From: Sulfurovum sp.
GTDB lineage: Bacteria > Campylobacterota > Campylobacteria > Campylobacterales > Sulfurovaceae
Assembly: GCA_027063305.1 (NCBI GenBank)
Contig: JAMORY010000028.1
Coordinates: 1 to 64,000 of the forward strand
Direction: 5' to 3'
Length of the DNA: 64,000 nucleotides
Shown piece by piece: positions 59,530 to 64,000 of the stretch (positions are counted from its first letter, which is position 1; every line of letters starts with the position of its first letter). The position numbers and the translations under genes are program-made. The notes beneath the pieces are model-generated. The model was not told the origin of the DNA. It saw only the letters and a program-made list of their open reading frames with translations, and ran no database searches.

Positions 59530-61247
59530 GATTTTCAAGACTATTAGTACCGACAACCAAAGAGACACCCAACGATGCGACATTGGCAAGTCATATCTTT
59601 CTCATTAGAGGCGGATTCATTCAGTCCGTAAGCGGAAGTGGACTCTATAACTTCCTGCCATTGGGTAAAAGGGTGCTTGATAAGGTCAAGCATGTCGTCA
59701 AAGACGAGCTCGATAAAGCCGGATGCCAAGAGGTAAGTCTTTCGTTCGTAACCCCTGCATCACTGTGGGAAGAGAGCGGACGTTATGAAAAGTACGGTAA
59801 AGAGCTGCTTCGATTTAAAGACAGAAAAGATAACGAGTTCGTTCTAGGGCCTACGCATGAAGAGATGATGGTCAACCTCGTAAGACAAAGCGTCAAGAGC
59901 TATAAGCAACTACCGCTCAATCTCTACCAGATCAATCTTAAGTTTCGTGATGAGATCAGACCGCGTTTCGGTTTGATGAGAGGACGCGAGTTCTTGATGA
60001 AGGATGGCTACAGTTTCCATACTACCGAAGAGGATATGAAACGTGAATTTGCACTGATGGAGGAGACATATAAGAAGATCTTTACCCGTCTAGGGCTGGA
60101 GTTCAGGGTCGTAGAGGCTGATTCGGGAGCGATCGGAGGAAGTGGGAGTAAGGAGTTCATGGTATTGGCAGATAGTGGGGAAGATACCATTGTCGTATGT
60201 GATGCGTGTGAGTACGGTGCCAATATCGAAGCGGCGGTTCGTCAAGAGAAGCCGTGCGAGGCGTCGGTACCAACATTGGCACAAGAGAAGGTTCATACGC
60301 CCGATATAACCACAATGGAAGCACTGAGCGCATTTTTTAATGTCGACCCTTACTATTTTGTTAAAACGGTTGCAATGAAAGCACTTTATGATGAAGGGAA
60401 AACACAGATCGTTCTCTTCGCACTTAGAGGTTCGGATGAACTGCAAGAGGTTAAAGCGTGTAATGCCGTCGATGCGAACGACCTTGTAGAGGCAACGGAA
60501 GAGGAGTTGGCTGAGGTTGGATTGGTTGCCGGGTACATGAGCCCGTTGAACGCGCCCGAAGGGGTTCGTGTCGTATTGGATGAGAATCTTAAAGGGGCTG
60601 TGGAGATGATCTGCGGTGCCAATGAAGAGGGGTATCATCTTACGGGTCAGAAGCTAGAGGATACCGATATGGACCATGCGGACCTTGTAGCGGTACAAGA
60701 GGGGGATCTCTGTGCATGCTGTGGTGCGCCTTTGCGTTATACCAAAGGAATTGAGGCGGGGCACATCTTCCAGCTTGGCACACAATATTCCGAGCCGCTT
60801 GGCGCAACTTTTCTCGATGAGAACGGTAAGTCCCAGCCGATGGTCATGGGAACGTACGGTATCGGGGTGAGTCGTCTGCTTGCGGCGATCATCGAGCAGA
60901 ACCATGATGAAAAAGGGTGTATCTGGACCAAGGAGTCCGCACCGTTCGCACTCTATATCATGGTATCGAACATTAAAGATGACACACAGCTTGATTTTGG
61001 AGAAAAACTTTATACTCAGGCACAAGAAGCGGGGATCGATGTGGTCTTTGACGATAGAAAAGACCGCTTTGGAGCGAAGATGAAAGATTACGAGCTTATC
61101 GGTATTCCACATGCAGTGATCATCGGGAAGAAGCTTGCTGAGGGTAAGGTCGAGTTCGTAACCCGTAAAGGGATGGAGAAAGAGGAGGTGGATGCCGATG
61201 CCATCTTCGATATTGTGAAAGAGCGACTATGTTCATCATCATCCTGA
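59526..61247 (+). CDS. proS: prolyl-tRNA synthetase, bacterial type
   Basis: 573-aa class II synthetase with the INS editing domain. Motif 1 ([21 protein letters not shown] as a region), motif 2 ([26 protein letters not shown] as a region, about 135-160), an inserted YbaK-like editing domain (about 230-385), motif 3 ([18 protein letters not shown]) and the anticodon-binding domain (about 475-573) are all seen. It overlaps both neighbours (hemA by 4 nt, fxsA by 19 nt). Confidence 0.96.
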   Translation: MRFSRLLVPTTKETPNDATLASHIFLIRGGFIQSVSGSGLYNFLPLGKRVLDKVKHVVKDELDKAGCQEVSLSFVTPASLWEESGRYEKYGKELLRFKDRKDNEFVLGPTHEEMMVNLVRQSVKSYKQLPLNLYQINLKFRDEIRPRFGLMRGREFLMKDGYSFHTTEEDMKREFALMEETYKKIFTRLGLEFRVVEADSGAIGGSGSKEFMVLADSGEDTIVVCDACEYGANIEAAVRQEKPCEASVPTLAQEKVHTPDITTMEALSAFFNVDPYYFVKTVAMKALYDEGKTQIVLFALRGSDELQEVKACNAVDANDLVEATEEELAEVGLVAGYMSPLNAPEGVRVVLDENLKGAVEMICGANEEGYHLTGQKLEDTDMDHADLVAVQEGDLCACCGAPLRYTKGIEAGHIFQLGTQYSEPLGATFLDENGKSQPMVMGTYGIGVSRLLAAIIEQNHDEKGCIWTKESAPFALYIMVSNIKDDTQLDFGEKLYTQAQEAGIDVVFDDRKDRFGAKMKDYELIGIPHAVIIGKKLAEGKVEFVTRKGMEKEEVDADAIFDIVKERLCSSSS

Positions 61248-61666
61248 TCCCTTATCTCTTCCTTGAGACCTACATCTCGCTTCATATGCTTGAGAGTATC
61301 GGTGCCTTTTGGGCAACGATATGGACATTTGCTACGATGATCCTCGGATCGGCACTTTTAAAGAACTCCCCCTATACGATCTTTGGTAATATGAATGCTT
61401 TGCAACGAGGAAAATTGGATATCCGTAAATTTCAGGATGCAACCACTTCCTACCTATTGGGCGCACTTCTTCTGATCGTTCCGGGCGTACTTAGTGATTT
61501 TATGGGGGTTGCGGCACTGTTTTACACGGTTTATTTACAATTTGTCGCTAAAATAACACCTGAGAAACCGAATCAATATACAACTACCAAAGGAGACGAA
61601 GATGTCATTGATGTCGAGATTATTGACGAGCACATTGATCGCAACGATCGCATTGAGCGCCGCTAA
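61229..61666 (+). CDS. fxsA: FxsA-family membrane protein
   Basis: 145-aa FxsA/YtzA-like protein with hydrophobic segments near 3-22, 28-45 and 75-105, and the family [18 protein letters not shown] segment. The C-terminal tail is charged ([12 protein letters not shown]). FxsA counters exclusion of phage T7 by F plasmid PifA in E. coli when overproduced; its normal role is unknown. The 3' end overlaps the next gene by 65 nt in another frame. Confidence 0.87.
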   Translation: MFIIILIPYLFLETYISLHMLESIGAFWATIWTFATMILGSALLKNSPYTIFGNMNALQRGKLDIRKFQDATTSYLLGALLLIVPGVLSDFMGVAALFYTVYLQFVAKITPEKPNQYTTTKGDEDVIDVEIIDEHIDRNDRIERR

Positions 61667-62435
61667 TGTGCTGGAGAATAAACAGCTTGTAAAGTATGTA
61701 AAAAGAAATATCATTAAAAACCCTCAAGTAAAGGTCAATGGTGTAACACTGGTTGAATCAAAGACCCATAAAGACCTTCCAGGATGGACTGTGCTTTTAA
61801 CAACAATGGACGTTACGTATAAAAAAAGAGATGTGCATATTCCTGAGATCATGTTCGTCAAAGATGGTCTGGTCACCGGGCACTTGGTGAACTTGAAGAA
61901 CGGGCATGACTACAGAGATGATATCAAGCCTACAGTACCTCAAAGCATGTATGATGATGCCCATCTCTTATACGGGAATAAGGATGCCAAGCATAAGATC
62001 ATCGTATTCTCCGATCCGATGTGTCCATTCTGCCAAGAGGTCGTTCCCGATATCATGAAAGCGGCAAAAGAGCATCCTGACAAGATAGCACTCTATTACT
62101 ATCATGTTCCGTTGAAAAGGATCCACCCTGTTTCCAACACACTGACAAAAGTCATGTACCTTGCCCAAAAAGAGGGGAAGAAGGATGTTCTTGAAAAGAT
62201 GTACACATTAAAGATCAATCCAAGAGAAACGGATGTCAAAAAGATCCTTCCTGCAGTAAAACGCCATACAGGATTCAGTGTAACAGAGAAACAGCTGAAT
62301 GCACAAGAGGTCAAAGATGCAATGAAAGCGGATGAAGATACTGCCGGACGTATGATGGTGAGCGGTACACCGACTGTCTATATTGACGGTGAGTGGGATA
62401 AAATGAGAGATGGTTACAAGAAACTCATAAAGTAA
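61602..62435 (+). CDS. DsbC/DsbG-like periplasmic thiol-disulfide protein
   Basis: 277-aa secreted thioredoxin-fold protein. A signal peptide (about 1-21) is followed by an N-terminal domain (about 25-115) and a Trx domain with C141-P-F-C144 in VFSDPMCPFCQEV and the cis-Pro in VSGTPTVYIDG. CPFC and the two-domain layout suggest an isomerase or reductase of the DsbC/G type. AAGGAG just upstream of 61602 sets the start within fxsA. It is followed by an excellent terminator. Confidence 0.88.
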   Translation: MSLMSRLLTSTLIATIALSAANVLENKQLVKYVKRNIIKNPQVKVNGVTLVESKTHKDLPGWTVLLTTMDVTYKKRDVHIPEIMFVKDGLVTGHLVNLKNGHDYRDDIKPTVPQSMYDDAHLLYGNKDAKHKIIVFSDPMCPFCQEVVPDIMKAAKEHPDKIALYYYHVPLKRIHPVSNTLTKVMYLAQKEGKKDVLEKMYTLKINPRETDVKKILPAVKRHTGFSVTEKQLNAQEVKDAMKADEDTAGRMMVSGTPTVYIDGEWDKMRDGYKKLIK

Positions 62436-62461
62436 GTTTCTTGGATAACTAATGTTCGTAT

Positions 62462-62486
62462 GCGGTGCTATTGCACCGCTTTTTTA
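62462..62486 (+). terminator. intrinsic terminator of the hemA-proS operon
   Basis: GCGGTGC - TATT - GCACCGC followed directly by TTTTTTA, a textbook rho-independent terminator. Confidence 0.93.
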
Positions 62487-62530
62487 CTATTCTTGTTTTC
62501 TTGAAAGCGGGAATTATAGAGCGTTCTTTT

Positions 62531-62559
62531 CTTTTTGGTTTGAACAACAAGCCAAAGAG
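62531..62559. repeat. palindrome CTTTTTGGTTTG/CAAGCCAAAGAG before hemC
   Basis: A 12-bp stem with two G-T pairs and loop AACAA. Similar in style to the palindrome at 36487-36519; these A/T-rich CTTT...AAAG palindromes appear to be a family. Confidence 0.55.
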
Positions 62560-62582
62560 AAGTGAATTTTAAAGGGGATCTT

Positions 62583-63548
62583 TTGGAAACATTGGTCATA
62601 GCAACACGTGCGAGTAATCTTGCCTTATGGCAGGCATATCATATTAAAGAGCGGATAGAGACGACCTTTCCCGATGTCAAGGTAGAGCTTAATGAGATCA
62701 CATCAAAGGGTGACAAGATATTGGACAGGCCGTTGGCACTTGTCGGTGGGAAAGGGCACTTTACCAAAGAGCTTGAAGATGAAATGCTTGCAGGTAATGC
62801 CGATATGGCGGTACATTCGCTCAAAGATGTTCCGACCTATATTCCAGAAGGCTTGGAACTGTGCGCTATTACTGAGCGTCAAGACCAGAGCGACGTCTTT
62901 CTTTCGCATACATATAAGAGCCTGAACGATCTTCCGGAGGGTGCGGTCGTAGGAACCACCTCTCTGCGCCGCCGTATGCAACTGCTTGAAAAACGTCCGG
63001 ACCTGAAGGTCAAAGACCTTCGTGGAAATGTCAATACCCGTTTGCGTAAGCTTAAAGAGGGACAGTACGATGCGATCATCCTTGCCTATATCGGTCTGTA
63101 TAGACTCGATCTGCTTAAGGATATTCCCTATGTAGAGAAACTCGATTTCTTTATCCCTCCGATGGGACAGGCGGCACTGGGTATCGAGATCGTCTCTAGC
63201 AATGCGCGCATCAGAGAGATCGCAATGAGTTTGAACCATGAAGAGACATTCATCTGTACGCGTGTCGAGCGTGACTTCATCTCGGTCATCGGAGCAGGGT
63301 GTTCCGCACCCGTAGCGGTCAATGCCGTTATGGTCGAGGAGGATGGCAAGAAGAAGATCTCCGTACGTGCGATGATCGGATATCCTGATGGAACGCATAT
63401 CTTGCATGAATCTTTAACCTCGCCTTTGGATGAAGCGGATATCGTTGGGAATCTCTTGGCGCAGAAGATGATCGAAAAAGGGGCGCTCGATCTACTGGAA
63501 GAGGCGGAGAAGATCGCCTTTAAAGATGAGATGCCCGAACGTCTTTAA
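62583..63548 (+). CDS. hemC: porphobilinogen deaminase (hydroxymethylbilane synthase)
   Basis: 321-aa HemC, which polymerises four porphobilinogens. Start TTG at 62583 has AAAGGGG five bases upstream and gives METLVIATRASNLALWQA, the normal N-terminus; a GTG at 62562 would extend it into the palindrome. GGKGHFTKELEDEML and AVHSLKDVPT (catalytic Asp region) are present, as is the dipyrromethane cofactor Cys in VIGAGCSAPVAV. Separated from the hemA operon by a strong terminator. Confidence 0.95.
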   Translation: METLVIATRASNLALWQAYHIKERIETTFPDVKVELNEITSKGDKILDRPLALVGGKGHFTKELEDEMLAGNADMAVHSLKDVPTYIPEGLELCAITERQDQSDVFLSHTYKSLNDLPEGAVVGTTSLRRRMQLLEKRPDLKVKDLRGNVNTRLRKLKEGQYDAIILAYIGLYRLDLLKDIPYVEKLDFFIPPMGQAALGIEIVSSNARIREIAMSLNHEETFICTRVERDFISVIGAGCSAPVAVNAVMVEEDGKKKISVRAMIGYPDGTHILHESLTSPLDEADIVGNLLAQKMIEKGALDLLEEAEKIAFKDEMPERL

Positions 63549-63558
63549 CTATACTTTC

Positions 63559-63591
63559 GAAGAGGCTTTAGTGACCTCTTCTGCTTTTCTA
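63559..63591 (+). terminator. hemC: terminator after hemC
   Basis: GAAGAGG - CTTTAGTGA - CCTCTTC followed by a T-rich stretch (TGCTTTTCTAT). Confidence 0.7.
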
Positions 63592-63646
63592 TACAAAAAA
63601 ACAAAAAATGTAACTAAGGTTGCATAGACTTCTCTCGTGACTCCGA

Positions 63647-63652
63647 TATAAT
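63647..63652 (+). promoter_or_regulatory. -10 box for the HdeD-like gene
   Basis: TATAAT in CCGATATAATTCCC, 39 bp before the start at 63691. Confidence 0.55.
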
Positions 63653-63690
63653 TCCCATGGTTATACATATTTTATTTAAAGGAGTCAGCA

Positions 63691-64000
63691 ATGACACTTG
63701 TCAGTCGTCTTTTTGATCAAGAGACATTAAAAAAATTCAGTACACATACGATCGTAGCAGGTTTTCTTATGCTGATCGTCGGCGTGTTGGGCATGACAGC
63801 TCCCTCATTGATGTCGATCGTGGTAGTGACGTTACTGGGATGGATGTTCATCTCCAGTGCGGTCATTCAAGGGTATATTACCTATAAGAGCTATAAAGGC
63901 TCATTCAGCGCATGGTTAAAACCGGTACTCTCCTTAATTACGGGAATGCTCTTTTTTATCTTCCCTGTAGAGGGTGTTGCCGTTGCAGCGGTAATGCTTG
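63691..64000 (+). CDS. HdeD-like (DUF308) membrane protein, truncated by the window end
   Basis: The first 103 residues are seen; the gene runs off the window. AAAGGAG lies 8 nt before the ATG. Three hydrophobic helices are visible (about 20-40, 43-62, 83-100), with the GFLMLIVGVLGMTAPSLM pattern of HdeD/DUF308 proteins. In E. coli HdeD is tied to acid stress; its role here is unknown. Confidence 0.75.
   Translation, partial: MTLVSRLFDQETLKKFSTHTIVAGFLMLIVGVLGMTAPSLMSIVVVTLLGWMFISSAVIQGYITYKSYKGSFSAWLKPVLSLITGMLFFIFPVEGVAVAAVML

Noticed and set aside
62703-63407. 234-codon open frame opposite hemC
   Set aside because: Antisense shadow of a well-conserved gene; no ribosome binding site or known domain.
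1-64000. tRNA, rRNA, CRISPR array, prophage or insertion sequence
   Set aside because: Every gap was scanned; none shows a cloverleaf with anticodon, regularly spaced repeats, or a transposase or integrase reading frame.

Overview
The window is a gene-dense bacterial chromosome segment, almost certainly from a Campylobacterota (Epsilonproteobacteria) chemolithotroph of the Sulfurovum type. This is inferred from several points. There is an orphan HsrA/CosR-type regulator without a phospho-acceptor. A UPF0323 lipoprotein sits beside a glutathionylspermidine-synthase-like gene. A DUF2018-ispB-hemA-proS-(fxsA)-hemC block is present. FtsY is short, ribonuclease Y is present, and promoters show strong TATAAT -10 boxes without clear -35 boxes. 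No rRNA, tRNA, CRISPR array, prophage or intact insertion sequence was seen.

Layout. 0.3-6.6 kb: a tightly overlapping operon of a dynamin-like GTPase, a HlyD-like adaptor, a molybdopterin oxidoreductase and the 5-oxoprolinase genes pxpABC, in which pxpA and pxpC are each broken by two frameshifts. 6.7-11 kb: a TPR protein, argD, a TolC-family protein and a MidA-like methyltransferase. 11-16 kb (minus strand): a lipoprotein, acpS, a response regulator, radA, ftsY and a thioredoxin-fold lipoprotein without cysteines. 15.9-20.9 kb: 5-formyl-THF cyclo-ligase, rny (followed by a ghost copy of its own 3' end), a periplasmic cyclophilin, cmoB and hsrA. 21-23.8 kb (minus): a porin, a small periplasmic binding protein and a membrane diguanylate cyclase. 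24-34 kb: a hotdog thioesterase, an MBL hydrolase, a ferritin-like protein, lpxK, argB, a dihaem peroxidase, a PAS-GGDEF-EAL protein, thrC and a LysM/3D protein. 34-43 kb: an ABC-F ATPase, an M48 protease, prmC, dtd, a DUF4149 protein, a deoxyinosine glycosylase, apaH, the ATP-grasp gene and UPF0323. 43-50.6 kb: ppiD-like, ftsA and ftsZ; bioA; a Sel1 protein; an aldolase-like protein. 50.7-57 kb: rsmH and an ftsL-like gene, an acyl-signal-synthase-like GNAT, and a receptor / periplasmic protein / c-di-GMP enzyme operon. 57-64 kb: the haem/prenyl/tRNA block and a truncated HdeD-like gene.

Functional themes. The first is c-di-GMP control at the envelope. Two independent three-gene modules (outer-membrane barrel, small secreted protein, membrane GGDEF or EAL enzyme) share the same order and overlapping junctions, and one lies divergent to a LuxI/FeeM-like acyl synthase. 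The second is cell division and envelope growth: ftsA/ftsZ, rsmH/ftsL, lpxK, a LysM protein and PpiD-like. The third is biosynthesis: Arg, Thr, biotin and haem.

Intergenic DNA carries several families of small palindromic repeats. The most striking has four 7-bp units, a conserved GGTATGC box and a hairpin whose stem changes by compensation between copies. Copies lie at 5.6, 39.9 and 40.5 kb. Other elements are a REP-like inverted pair at 24.3 kb and a 91-nt multi-stem structure at 39.2 kb. The best leads for something undescribed are the 51.9-57.0 kb signalling locus, the repeat family, the structured element at 39.2 kb and the rny ghost end.
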